From Hyphomicrobiales bacterium (lineage in GTDB: Bacteria > Pseudomonadota > Alphaproteobacteria > Rhizobiales > OSC116), in contig NVUH01000036.1 in assembly GCA_002401855.1 (NCBI GenBank), forward strand, positions 1-52,520: 52,520 nt of DNA, read 5' to 3'. The position numbers and the translations under genes are program-made. Positions 36,578 to 46,141 of the stretch are shown piece after piece (positions within the stretch are counted from its first letter, which is position 1; each line of letters begins with the position of its first letter). Below the pieces are notes generated by a model. That model was not told the origin of the DNA. It saw only the letters and a list, made by a program, of their open reading frames with translations, and did not search any database.

Positions 36578-37291
36578 TTACATGTCTATGCCTGCGTAAT
36601 TTTGTGCGGCGAAAAGCATGGCGCGGGGTTCTTCATCACCTATTTTGCCCAACATGGCAGGTAATAATGCGCCTGGCAATACCGACTTTACGTCATTAAA
36701 CGCATCGGGGCCGCCGAGATCGGTGCGGCACCAGCCTGGATCGAATAGGTTGGCTAAAACGCCAGAACCTGCGAGTTGGAAGGCTAGATCGTGAGTGTAT
36801 TTATCTAATGCGGCTTTGCTGATGCTGTAGGCATCTAAGCTGGGTAATTCTTTAATGCCTGATGTGGTGTTGATGATGCGGCCAAAACCGCGTTTGAGCA
36901 TTTTGGGGGCGAAAAAATTGCAGATTTGGATGATGGCGAAGACGTTGACTTGGAAGCTTTGGTGGTAATCTTCTATGGGGGCTTCGAAAATGTCGATGAA
37001 TTGGGTCATAACTGCGGCGTTATTATAGAGGATGTCGATGCCGCCGCTTAGGTTTTCGGCTTGCTCTATGCTGGCTTGGATGCTTTTGGGGTTGGCTAGA
37101 TCGCCCGCGACACTGTGGATTTTTATGTCATAATCTTTGAGCAGATTTTTGGTGGTTTGTTGGTTGTCGACATTTGATGAATGCAGCACTAGGTTGACGC
37201 CTTTTTGGGCGAGGCCTAATGCGATTTGCTGCCCAACACCGCGGCTTGAACCTGTGACGAGTGCCCATTTATTTTTTATGATTAAAGTCAT
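36578..37291 (-). CDS. SDR-family oxidoreductase
   Basis: A 237-residue short-chain dehydrogenase. TGSSRGVGQQIALGLAQKG lies at about 14-32, an NNAA variant of NNAG at about 90-93, the serine in INTTSGIKE, and YSISKAALDKY as the Y-x3-K pair, then DPGWCRTDLGG. The arginine-containing SSRGVG and LHSSN after strand 2 suggest NADP(H). GGGGAAG lies just before the ATG. Role unknown. It is cotranscribed with the downstream aminotransferase. Confidence 0.82.
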   Translation of the reverse strand: MTLIIKNKWALVTGSSRGVGQQIALGLAQKGVNLVLHSSNVDNQQTTKNLLKDYDIKIHSVAGDLANPKSIQASIEQAENLSGGIDILYNNAAVMTQFIDIFEAPIEDYHQSFQVNVFAIIQICNFFAPKMLKRGFGRIINTTSGIKELPSLDAYSISKAALDKYTHDLAFQLAGSGVLANLFDPGWCRTDLGGPDAFNDVKSVLPGALLPAMLGKIGDEEPRAMLFAAQNYAGIDM

Positions 37292-37563
37292 TTTCTTCCC
37301 CTTGAATTGATAATTTTTTTCTGACCTAGATTAACATTAAAATGGGGTTTTTAAACTTAATAATAATGATTTTTTTTCGGGTAAATTGGCTATGCGATGA
37401 TTATTTGGGGTTGGTGAGACAATCTGTACATTTGTTGACGGCGCGGATGTTGCCATATTAATCCTGCGGGTTTCCTAAAAATATCTCGCCCTGCGAGGGC
37501 ATATGCTGTAAACATTCTAGTCTATATCCGAATCAGGTTAACGTTTAGACGATAGGTCAGCTT

Positions 37564-38493
37564 ATGACGCAGAATGCGATTGAAATTAAAAATCTGAAAA
37601 AAACTTATAATCCTGGCAAAGAGGGCGCCGTTGAGGCGCTGAAATCGATCAGCCTTGATGTGAAAATGGGTAGTATTTTTGGGCTTTTGGGGCCGAATGG
37701 GGCGGGTAAATCGACCTTGATTAATATATTGGCGGGCTTGGTGGTAAAAAGTGCGGGTGATGTATCGATTTGGGGATTTGATATGGATAAAAACCCCCGC
37801 CAAGCGCGCGCATCTATTGGTGTTGTGCCGCAGGAGATTAATTTTGATCCGTTTTTTCCGCCGATTAAAACTTTGGAGCAGCAAGCGGGGCTTTATGGCG
37901 TGCCGAAAGCTGAACGGCGCAGTATGGAGATTTTGGAAGCCATTGGTTTGGCTGACAAAGCTTATGCCTATACGCGGGATTTATCGGGCGGGATGAAACG
38001 GCGTTTATTGTTGGCCAAAGCTTTGGTGCATAACCCGCCAGTGTTGATTTTGGACGAACCAACTGCGGGTGTGGATGTGCAATTGCGCCGCCAAATGTGG
38101 GATTATGTACGTGAGTTGAATGAGCGGGGCACAACCATTGTGCTGACCACGCATTATTTGGAAGAAGCGCAAGAATTATGCGACCAAATAGCGATTATCA
38201 ACCACGGGAAATTAATTGCCAATGAACCAACCCAGCAATTGTTAAAACGCATTGATGCCAAGCGGGTGATTATCACCCCTAAAGTGTTGGTGACAGAAGT
38301 GCCTGATTTGGGCAAGAATATTAAAGTTGGGCTGAGTGAATTTGGTAATTTGTTGATTGATTATGCGCCTAAGCAAGTCGAGATTATGGAGATTATTAGC
38401 AAATTGCAGAATAAAGGCATTGAAATTAAAGACGTTAGCACCGAAGAGGCTGGCCTTGAAGATGTGTTTTTGCAATTGACTGAAACGGGCTGA
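37564..38493 (+). CDS. ABC transporter ATP-binding protein (ABC-2 exporter type)
   Basis: A 309-residue ATPase. Walker A is GLLGPNGAGKSTLINIL (about 39-55), signature LSGGMKRRLLLAKAL (about 140-154), Walker B VLILDEPTAGVD, and the H-loop TTHYLEEAQ. A 70-residue C-terminal extension of the YadG/CcmA-like drug or lipid exporter group follows. Such genes are normally followed by an ABC-2 permease. Here the next frame starts one base after the stop but encodes a broken phosphotransferase-like protein, so the transporter lacks its partner in this window. The 270 bases upstream hold no gene. Confidence 0.88.
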   Translation: MTQNAIEIKNLKKTYNPGKEGAVEALKSISLDVKMGSIFGLLGPNGAGKSTLINILAGLVVKSAGDVSIWGFDMDKNPRQARASIGVVPQEINFDPFFPPIKTLEQQAGLYGVPKAERRSMEILEAIGLADKAYAYTRDLSGGMKRRLLLAKALVHNPPVLILDEPTAGVDVQLRRQMWDYVRELNERGTTIVLTTHYLEEAQELCDQIAIINHGKLIANEPTQQLLKRIDAKRVIITPKVLVTEVPDLGKNIKVGLSEFGNLLIDYAPKQVEIMEIISKLQNKGIEIKDVSTEEAGLEDVFLQLTETG

Positions 38494-38494
38494 T

Positions 38495-38879
38495 ATGGTG
38501 GTTCTGGACAGAGTTTTAAAATTTGTTCAGATTTTAAATGATCAGAAAATAGTGGATGAGATTGTCCGTGCGGAGTATTTAACCTCTGGGGTTGATGCCG
38601 ATATATTCATATTGCACAGTGCGTGCGGCGTGCGATATGCGCTTAAAAAATCACGTGATAATTTTTTTGATAATGCTAATGATATCAACCAAGATGATGC
38701 ACAATTGTTTCGCCAAGAGGCGGAGTTTTCGAAGCTGATGAAAAGGCTTGATAATGGGCTTAAGAGCCCCGACAATTATATATTGTCACACTGAATTTTT
38801 GGTGATGGAATATATTGAAGATGACGGCAGGGCCATTGCGATTGCTGATTATATGAATTTATTGAGCGGACTTGCTTGA
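38495..38879 (+). pseudogene. Broken aminoglycoside phosphotransferase-like (APH fold) gene
   Basis: The first frame (99 codons to a stop at 38794) reads LTSGVDADIFILHSACGVRY, then ALKKSRD, and RQEAEFSKLM, resembling the N-lobe of APH-family kinases (glycine-rich start, ATP-binding lysine, glutamate-bearing helix). Near 38787 the sense moves to another frame, HTEFLVMEYIEDDGRA, the hinge region typical of the same fold, which then stops at 38879. The whole C-lobe with the catalytic loop is absent, so it is a frameshifted and truncated relic. A further 31-codon frame at 38890-38985 is not assignable. The start lies one base after the ABC ATPase stop. Confidence 0.5.
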
Positions 38880-39041
38880 TGTCGCCATTATGATGAATTT
38901 AGTGTTTTTATCCAGTGCGCCAAATGCCGGAATGGCAGAAAAGCATGAAAGTGGATTTCGCAAAATAATGCAAGATTTTTTGTAGAAAGTTAGATAATAG
39001 ATTGCGACACAGTATAGATTGAGCTATTTTCGCTAAATTAT

Positions 39042-39118
<77 letters not shown>

Positions 39119-39227
39119 ATAAAATCAGTATGTTATACTTATAGACATTTTGCTAAATTAGGCTTGGGCATCACCTGGGTATCACGGTAAAGGAGTTTTC
39201 TGCTGGCTAATCGTCCTTTTGGCATAT

Positions 39228-41117
39228 TTAATCATCACTATTTTGGGCGCCCCATCTAATCTCAATCACTTCGGCAATTATTCCAGCGCGATCTTCTATA
39301 CTCTTCTCATTCCAATTGTCGACCTTAGCAACTTCGCGATTTAATACGAGCAATGACCCAGCAAGCTTCTCCTTCTTTTTTATCCATCCAGCGTTTCCCA
39401 AACTTGGATTTAATGACCCAGTAATAAGTGTTAAATTACCTAAGGTGTCGATTGCAAGAGAACGGGTATCGACAAGAGCCTTTGTTGCATCTTCCATCGG
39501 GGCGCCGTCCAATATCGCCCTAACGCTTGATTCGTGTGTAGCTGTTTCACCATTATCGAGTGGCCAATTTTCTGCCCAGTGCTGGGGCATAATATGTTCA
39601 ATCGTTAGATTTGAAGTTGAAACGGTTATCTCGTCAAATTTATCACGAATAGCATATTCAATATTTTGTAGAATAAACCGCAGGCGAGGAGTTGGAATCG
39701 TCCCATATACTTTTCGACGTAGGATTGCTTCTTTAACTTCAGCTTCCATGGGCATTTTTGAAACGTCACCCGTTGCTGCAGACATATACTCGTATAGTGC
39801 GTTATAGGGGTCCTCAGATTTTTTTGCAGCGCGAATAAAACTAGTTGCAACCTTATTATAGTTTTTGGTTGTTAGCCCACAAATTTCACGACGGACCAAA
39901 TAACTTTCTAATAAATCAAAAATTTTCTTTTGTATGTCTTCGTCACCCACATAGCTAAGAACCCAAAGAACGAACGGATGAAATGTCGATAAATCCCACG
40001 TTCTTAAAATGTGTGCAATTCGGCCGATTGTTGAACCTTCTTCTTCCTCTTCAAGCAAACGATAGTTCCGAGCATGTGTAAGAAGAACGTCTAGTTCATC
40101 AGCAACTGTCTCAAACGCCCTATCTCGTGCGTAATGTTGATACTCGGTGGCGATTTTTGCAATGTTCGCATCGCGTGCAGTTTCAGCAACGACCGCATGG
40201 GCAATCAAATGATCAGCTCTCGCACGCTTCAACCTTCCTTGTCTAACCTCGAATGTCCAAAACGGTTCTTCGAAATATTTCCAGCGGCTATCAAACAATG
40301 TTTCATCATCTTCGCCAAGCTTTCTGGCACGGTGAAACACATCATTTCGTATCAGGTCGAACGGTGCCAATGGCTTGCCAAGACCATTAAGGGAGGCGAA
40401 AATTTCCTGAGCGTCGTCGTTTTCATCAAGCTGAATTACAACCACCTGGAAGCCGGATAAGAAACCTTCGAGTAACGCGTTAATTACAATTTCTGCTTCG
40501 TTTCCCAATTCGACACGTTCTTTGACAAATTCCTCGATACTTAAGCAAAGGCTATGATATGCTAAAAGAAGCTTTGGGGTTCCACCTTTAATAATACGAC
40601 CGGTTTTGTAAAAATATTGCGGGGTATTGTTATTACGAACCGTCTGGAAATTATCCAATGCAATTGATTGGAAAAGGGAGCGGTCGAATGCGGATGGCCA
40701 AAGCTTAAACCGCTCTTTGGAAACATCTTTCATACCCTTGTTCTCGTCGTTAAATAGGTATGTATTTGTAATCTCAACTAGATGGCTAAGTTTGTAGTCT
40801 CTAGCTTCTTCTCGTATAGCTGTCAGAACAATTTGGAATGTGGTGATGCGCTGTTGACCATCCACAAGAAACCGCTGCGGTACAGCACCAAAAGGCTGTG
40901 TACTCGGTTCTGAATAAATAATAGCGCCGAAATAATGTGGAAATGGTGTGCGGTCCTTTTCCAATCGTTCTATTGCGTTGTCTCGCAAGTCATCCCACAT
41001 TTTTGCAACCTGTTTGTCTGCACCAGTTTCCCATTCATAATGACGTTGATAAACTGGTACAACCCACTGCTGGCGTTGCCCTAATACAAAATTCAAATCA
41101 TGTGCTTTTGCATCCAT
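39228..41117 (-). CDS. DUF262/DUF1524 protein (GmrSD-like, putative modification-dependent nuclease)
   Basis: A 629-residue protein. The N-terminal DUF262 (ParB-like) domain shows VPVYQRHYEW at 19-28 and FLVDGQQRITTFQ at about 83-95, the DGQQR motif linked to nucleotide use. A helical middle follows. The C-terminal DUF1524 HNH-like nuclease has TIEHIMPQHWAENW at about 500 and LGNLTLITGSLN. Related GmrSD proteins cut glucosylated-hydroxymethyl DNA, and others are phage-defence effectors. It is the last gene of the type I restriction operon, 41 bases after hsdR, with GGAGA before its ATG. Targets are not known. Confidence 0.82.
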   Translation of the reverse strand: MDAKAHDLNFVLGQRQQWVVPVYQRHYEWETGADKQVAKMWDDLRDNAIERLEKDRTPFPHYFGAIIYSEPSTQPFGAVPQRFLVDGQQRITTFQIVLTAIREEARDYKLSHLVEITNTYLFNDENKGMKDVSKERFKLWPSAFDRSLFQSIALDNFQTVRNNNTPQYFYKTGRIIKGGTPKLLLAYHSLCLSIEEFVKERVELGNEAEIVINALLEGFLSGFQVVVIQLDENDDAQEIFASLNGLGKPLAPFDLIRNDVFHRARKLGEDDETLFDSRWKYFEEPFWTFEVRQGRLKRARADHLIAHAVVAETARDANIAKIATEYQHYARDRAFETVADELDVLLTHARNYRLLEEEEEGSTIGRIAHILRTWDLSTFHPFVLWVLSYVGDEDIQKKIFDLLESYLVRREICGLTTKNYNKVATSFIRAAKKSEDPYNALYEYMSAATGDVSKMPMEAEVKEAILRRKVYGTIPTPRLRFILQNIEYAIRDKFDEITVSTSNLTIEHIMPQHWAENWPLDNGETATHESSVRAILDGAPMEDATKALVDTRSLAIDTLGNLTLITGSLNPSLGNAGWIKKKEKLAGSLLVLNREVAKVDNWNEKSIEDRAGIIAEVIEIRWGAQNSDD

Positions 41118-41158
41118 GTTTAATTCTCCGTTGTTCTACACCGCAATTCCTCGTTCGT

Positions 41159-44100
41159 TTATATCTGCCTATTGGCCATTAGCTCAGCCTGCTTGATTAC
41201 CAATTGGGTTGCCGTTTCCTGTGCATCTGGTGGGTAGCCATATTTGGCTAATAATCTACGTACCGTTCTTCGCATATCCGCCCGGACAGTTTCGCGTTGG
41301 GTCCAGTCGAGTGTGGCTTTTTTCTTTATGCTTTCCGCAAGTTTGCGTGCGATGGTTTTGAGAATATCATCTTGTAACATTTCACGGGCAGAAGTGTTGT
41401 CTGCCAAGGCTTGATAGAAGGCAATTTCTTCTTCGGATAAGCCAGATTCCTTGCCGTGTTCGATGGCTTGGGTGATTGTTTTTGCAAGACCGATAAGCTC
41501 TTCGATGACTTGAGCTGTGGTAATTGCACGATTGGAATAGCGCATTAGTACAGCTTCCAATGATTCCCGGAAACTACGTGATTGAATGATGTTAACTTGT
41601 TCACGGCTTCGAATTTGATCCGCCAGCAGTTTCTTGAGAGTTTCCAGCGCTAAATTTTTTTGCGGCAACGCAGCTAAGCTGTTCAGAAATTCATCGGAAA
41701 GGATACCTACATTGGGGTCTGGAAGCCCTGCTGCTTCGAATAAGTCAATCACACCATCAGCTGATATCGCGCCTGAAATGACCTGCCGCACAGCAGCGGA
41801 ATCGTTACTCCGTGGTTTGTCGTTTTCATCAGTCAAGCGTTTGTGAATTGCAGCACGTATCGATTGATAAAATGCAAGATGATCGCGAACATCATCTGTT
41901 TCCTGTCTAGGGACAGATAGCGCAAAGGCTTTGGACAATCCGGCCACCATGTCCATAAAGCGCTTCTTACCGTTTTCTTTCTCGAATACATGATCGGCAC
42001 CGCCGGTAATGGCTTTAAGTTGGTCGGCCTCAACGCCAACCATAAAGCCCTGATAGTCAAAACCATCGAAGAAGTCGCGCAGCTCTTCAAAGTGCCGCAT
42101 CATTTCTGGAATAGCTTGATCTTGAATGCTTTCAATCGGGCTACCTTCGCCCCCTGCTTGCGTATAGGTTTGAACCGCGTCACGAAGTTGATCAGCAATT
42201 CCTAAAAAGTCAACTACAACACCGCCGGGCTTGTCACCAAACACGCGGTTTACACGGGCTATTGCCTGCATGAGGTTGTGCCCCGAAAGTGGCTTGTCGA
42301 GATACATTGTGTGAAGAGATGGGCAATCAAAGCCAGTCAACCACATGTCGCAAACAATCACCAATCGAAGCGGATCGCTGTTGTCCTTTAGACGTTTGGC
42401 AAGTGCCTCTCTACGCGTCTTGGTGCGGCCATGGTATTTGATCCGTTCTGCGTCATCTGCGCGGTTCTTGGGAACGTTTGCGTCCATGACGACTTTAATC
42501 GTGCCCATGGCATCCTCATCGTCGTGCCAATCCGGACGTAACGACGTAATTTCATCATACAGGTTCATACAGATTTCGCGACTCATACAGACGATCATAC
42601 CTTTGCCATCGAGAACTTTTGAGCGTTCTTCAAAATGTGTAATAATCTCATTAGCCAAAGCTGATAGCCGTTCTTTGGTTCCTGCTAATTGTTCAAGTGG
42701 CACGGTTATGTCGGCTGGTGGTTCCACCCCATCCTTGTCGGCATCAAATGCTTCTCGCAATTGCGCTTCTGCTTCGGCAATCCCCTCATCATTGGGCAAG
42801 AGTTTGATCAACCGCATTTCATAATAGATTTTGACCGTAGCATTGTCTTCAATGGCTTGTTTTATATCGTAAATATCAACATATTCGCCAAATACACCTC
42901 GGGTAATCCGGTCGGTGCTTTCGATTGGTGTTCCAGTAAAGCCAATGAACGTTGCGTTTGGCAGAGCTTCGCGCATCCACCTTGCCCCACCTTTGACAAA
43001 GCCATATTGGCTTCGGTGGGCTTCGTCGGCCATAACCACTATATTCGTGCGTTCACTAACCGCGCCGGATCGTTCCTCGAACTTTTGAATAGTTGTAAAT
43101 ACAACGCCGCCGGATGCGCGATTGAGCTTTGCCGCCAAATCCTCGCGATCTTCTGCCTGCACGGGGTCTTGCCGGAGTAAGGCACGGCCATCGGCGAAAG
43201 TATCAAAGAGCTGGCCGTCAAGGTCATTACGGTCGGTCACTACAACAATGGTAGGATTTTGCAATTGTTCATCTTGAACCAGCGCACCGGATAACATCAG
43301 CATGGTGAGGCTTTTGCCAGACCCTTGAGTGTGCCAGATAACGCCACCACGCCCGTCACCTTGCGGGCGAAGTGCACGTTTGCAATTTTCTACTGCGGAT
43401 CGTACTGCGCGGAATTGGTGATAACCGGCAATTTTTTTTATGATATCGCCAGTTCTCTTATCTTCTTCAAACACGATACAGTGGTTGAGATAGCCTAGAA
43501 GTACATCTTGGCGGAATAATCCGTTAATTACGGTTTCTAACGTTGGGCGACCAGGTTCCCGATCATCTTTGATGGAGCGCCAAGGGGCAAAGCGGTCGGT
43601 GCCAGCGGTGAGTGAGCCAACACGCGTTGTATCTCCATCACTGATAATCAGGGCTTCATTATAGACAAACAGCGCCGGAATTTTGATCTTATATTCGGCA
43701 AGTTGGTCGTAGGCAGACCAAAGTGTCGCCTCCTCATTTGTCGGGTCCTTCAGCTCGATAACAACAATCGGCAACCCATTGAGATAGACAATCAGATCCG
43801 GGCGGCGCGTTGCCTCATCGCTCTTGATAGTGAGCTGCGATACTACACAAAAATCATTGGCGCGTAAGTTGTCAGGGTCGAACAGTTTTGCCTTGTCGCC
43901 GCGCGTTTCACTTTCGTTGGTTCGGTATTCAACATCTACACCGTCACTCAGGAGCATATGAAACCAGCGATTGTTTTGTTCCAGCGTCGGTTCAGGTGGC
44001 CGGGAAACTATTGTTGCGGCCTGTACAATAGCATCTTCGGGCATATCTGGGTTTAGGCGGCGCAGGGCAGCTTTCAGGCGGGGAAGCAGCACAACGTCTT

Positions 44101-44218
44101 CGTAGGTTTCGCGCAACGGTTTTTCAGCACCTGGCGAAATATCTGCGCCACGTAATACATCATACCCCAAGGCTTCAAACCATCCTTGTGCGGCCTGTTC
44201 TACTATTTCTTCATTCAT
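41159..44218 (-). CDS. hsdR: Type I restriction endonuclease subunit R
   Basis: A 1019-residue restriction motor. The PD-(D/E)xK nuclease is PDLIVYLNG then VVIELKDP (D141, E155, K157). The SF2 helicase has Walker A TQGSGKS (297-303), DEAHRSQYGF (398 on), GFTGTPIES, and motif VI ALMQAIARVNRVFG-like (NLMQAIARVNRVFG). A helical C-terminal domain binds the methylase. It translocates DNA and cleaves unmodified molecules. Its ATG overlaps the stop of the Abi_C gene (ATGA). It belongs to one operon with hsdM and hsdS and is visibly richer in G+C than the primase region to its right. Confidence 0.95.
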   Translation of the reverse strand: MNEEIVEQAAQGWFEALGYDVLRGADISPGAEKPLRETYEDVVLLPRLKAALRRLNPDMPEDAIVQAATIVSRPPEPTLEQNNRWFHMLLSDGVDVEYRTNESETRGDKAKLFDPDNLRANDFCVVSQLTIKSDEATRRPDLIVYLNGLPIVVIELKDPTNEEATLWSAYDQLAEYKIKIPALFVYNEALIISDGDTTRVGSLTAGTDRFAPWRSIKDDREPGRPTLETVINGLFRQDVLLGYLNHCIVFEEDKRTGDIIKKIAGYHQFRAVRSAVENCKRALRPQGDGRGGVIWHTQGSGKSLTMLMLSGALVQDEQLQNPTIVVVTDRNDLDGQLFDTFADGRALLRQDPVQAEDREDLAAKLNRASGGVVFTTIQKFEERSGAVSERTNIVVMADEAHRSQYGFVKGGARWMREALPNATFIGFTGTPIESTDRITRGVFGEYVDIYDIKQAIEDNATVKIYYEMRLIKLLPNDEGIAEAEAQLREAFDADKDGVEPPADITVPLEQLAGTKERLSALANEIITHFEERSKVLDGKGMIVCMSREICMNLYDEITSLRPDWHDDEDAMGTIKVVMDANVPKNRADDAERIKYHGRTKTRREALAKRLKDNSDPLRLVIVCDMWLTGFDCPSLHTMYLDKPLSGHNLMQAIARVNRVFGDKPGGVVVDFLGIADQLRDAVQTYTQAGGEGSPIESIQDQAIPEMMRHFEELRDFFDGFDYQGFMVGVEADQLKAITGGADHVFEKENGKKRFMDMVAGLSKAFALSVPRQETDDVRDHLAFYQSIRAAIHKRLTDENDKPRSNDSAAVRQVISGAISADGVIDLFEAAGLPDPNVGILSDEFLNSLAALPQKNLALETLKKLLADQIRSREQVNIIQSRSFRESLEAVLMRYSNRAITTAQVIEELIGLAKTITQAIEHGKESGLSEEEIAFYQALADNTSAREMLQDDILKTIARKLAESIKKKATLDWTQRETVRADMRRTVRRLLAKYGYPPDAQETATQLVIKQAELMANRQI

Positions 44219-44934
44219 GACGCCCCCCCAGCACCTTGTGCTTCTTCGACCGCTTCGTCTTGTTGATCTTGTCGGAATTGAACTAATGCCGCACGATAAG
44301 CATTCATATCGGTTTTGAACAAAGCTTCGCTGGCAATCAGCGGTGTGTCAAGCACCACATAAGGGTCGATTTCTCCATCAATCCATTCGTCAAAATTCTT
44401 GTAGTCCCCGTAGCGGAAGCGCTTTAAAAGGTCTTTGTTTGCACCACCCATATGCGTCTTGAACATCAAACCAACGACCGCATCAGTGGCACGCGCCACA
44501 ATTTCAGCATAACGCGCATCTAACATAGGGGCATAGGCATCTGCGCCATGGGCGGCTGATCCGTGATCATTGCGGATCGTCATTATGCCATCAATGATTG
44601 AATTGACGCCGCGAACAAGTTTCTCAGTGCCATCTTTCAAACGCGCATCAACAGTACCGTCTTCGTGTCGACCAAGATGTAAATATTTTGTTGTCTCTGA
44701 TATCAGCTTCGGGGCTTCCCAACCGGGCTCAGGGGTTATACCTCGGTCTGTCAGGATAGTTTTGCAGGTAGTTTCAATAATGGTTCGGCAGAAGGAAACG
44801 ACGACTCCTGGTTTGTCCGGCATAGCATCTTCCAGTGCTTCAACCTGTTCACGGATACGCAGTGATTCTGGGTGATTGGCCATCAATTCCCGGCAGGCGG
44901 TCAGCTCAAATTGGACGTAAGTTTCATCAGCCAT
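44215..44934 (-). CDS. Abortive-infection (Abi_C / HEPN-like) family protein
   Basis: A 239-residue mostly helical protein. The segment VVVSFCRTIIETTCKTILTD at about 45-64 and the motif IRNDHGSAAHG at about 122-132 match the C-terminal Abi_C domain, a HEPN-like fold in which the RN...H residues form a ribonuclease site. Genes of this family are repeatedly found inside type I restriction operons. It overlaps hsdS by 8 bases and hsdR by 4, so it is translated as part of the same unit. It may be a back-up suicide effector if restriction fails (inference). There is no signal or membrane segment. Confidence 0.75.
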   Translation of the reverse strand: MADETYVQFELTACRELMANHPESLRIREQVEALEDAMPDKPGVVVSFCRTIIETTCKTILTDRGITPEPGWEAPKLISETTKYLHLGRHEDGTVDARLKDGTEKLVRGVNSIIDGIMTIRNDHGSAAHGADAYAPMLDARYAEIVARATDAVVGLMFKTHMGGANKDLLKRFRYGDYKNFDEWIDGEIDPYVVLDTPLIASEALFKTDMNAYRAALVQFRQDQQDEAVEEAQGAGGAS

Positions 44935-46141
44935 CGGTTAACGCCTCAAAGTGGGGCGCTTTAATTTCACCGGAAATTAGCTTAGGGAGGAGGGTATCGC
45001 GGAGACTGGAAAGTGTATGGGCCTCCAATTCGTTGGTTATTTGTTTTGCAATAAATGGTTCCATAAGAACAGTCATTTGTTTAAGTATTTTGCTGCTGGG
45101 CCTCACAATCATAGCATCGGAAAGATGTTTTCTTTGAATGTGTCCCATGGTCGTTGCTTTTGATGCTGCAATGTCTTGAAAGTTTTGAAGATGAACCCAA
45201 ATCCATGACGCAACAAACCAAATCGGGTGATCTCTCCCAGTAACCTTGAATAAATGTTGGTTGAGCGCACCGTCACCTTCCGTCCAAAACTTAGCTAGCA
45301 GGCTACCAGACCAAGAAAAAATGAAATCACCATCACTAATAATATATTTTTCTGGAATAGAAATTGAAGCTTTGTCTGTTCTTCCAGAGATACCTTTGCG
45401 CAGCTCTGCTATCTTGATTACAGGGAGACTATCCTCGCCACTTTTGGGGCGGTGCTTTTGCATCGCTAGGCCATTAAGAAAGTCTGCGATACTGTCCAAG
45501 GGCTTAATTTTCCACCCCGTCGGTATTTCCCCAATTTCGGAGTCCTCAAAGCTATTTGGCAGAGCATCAAACAATTCCTGAGGCATACCGCGAAAACTGG
45601 TTGCACCAGCGGCCTTGGCTCGGACTGGTTTGAAATCCACAAACCATGCGCGAAATATGGATTGAGAAATGTCTTCCAGCGTCGCATTCATTCCTCGCAA
45701 AAGGTTGATTTTGTCGTCAAGGTCGCCTAAGATTTTGGCGATTGTAGTTTGAGATTCAGGTACTGGAACATCAACTTCGCGAATATAAACTGCTGCGCGG
45801 GTGGTAGAGGGTATTGGCGAACCATCATCAATAAACCCAAGACGATGGTGGATCATCGCATAATATAACCATCGCATATTAAGGTCAGTTTTCGGTTTTA
45901 CATAGTAGGCTGTGTCGATAACGAAGAACGGGTCTTTTGAGTAATTGATCCCCCTGTAAGCCCCTTTTCGTCCAAGGATTATGCCCGGCCCTAGTGCAAG
46001 CGCTTTATCTGTCCATCCAACTTGACCATTTGTACCAAAGACCGGGATAGGCCCTTCCGCACCTTTGTACCCACGAAGCCCCTTTCCGTATTCAAGTGAT
46101 ATTTCATCGCCCCAAGTTGAGGCTCGATACTCAGAGTTCAT
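44927..46141 (-). CDS. hsdS: Type I restriction-modification specificity subunit S
   Basis: A 404-residue specificity protein with two target-recognition domains. TRD1 lies at about 1-115 (includes [20 protein letters not shown]), followed by a helical spacer [20 protein letters not shown] with [22 protein letters not shown]2 starts at about 185 ([12 protein letters not shown]) and ends near 355, and a second helical repeat closes the protein ([16 protein letters not shown]). It recognises a bipartite DNA sequence. ATG 46141 with GGAGCG upstream is preferred to the longer frame; it overlaps hsdM by 11 bases. Confidence 0.92.
   Translation of the reverse strand: MNSEYRASTWGDEISLEYGKGLRGYKGAEGPIPVFGTNGQVGWTDKALALGPGIILGRKGAYRGINYSKDPFFVIDTAYYVKPKTDLNMRWLYYAMIHHRLGFIDDGSPIPSTTRAAVYIREVDVPVPESQTTIAKILGDLDDKINLLRGMNATLEDISQSIFRAWFVDFKPVRAKAAGATSFRGMPQELFDALPNSFEDSEIGEIPTGWKIKPLDSIADFLNGLAMQKHRPKSGEDSLPVIKIAELRKGISGRTDKASISIPEKYIISDGDFIFSWSGSLLAKFWTEGDGALNQHLFKVTGRDHPIWFVASWIWVHLQNFQDIAASKATTMGHIQRKHLSDAMIVRPSSKILKQMTVLMEPFIAKQITNELEAHTLSSLRDTLLPKLISGEIKAPHFEALTDG

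Noticed and set aside
37488..37500. GCCCT-GCG-AGGGC mini-hairpin upstream of the ABC ATPase
   Set aside because: Short arms, a three-base loop, no T tract and no gene ending just before it. Not called as a terminator.
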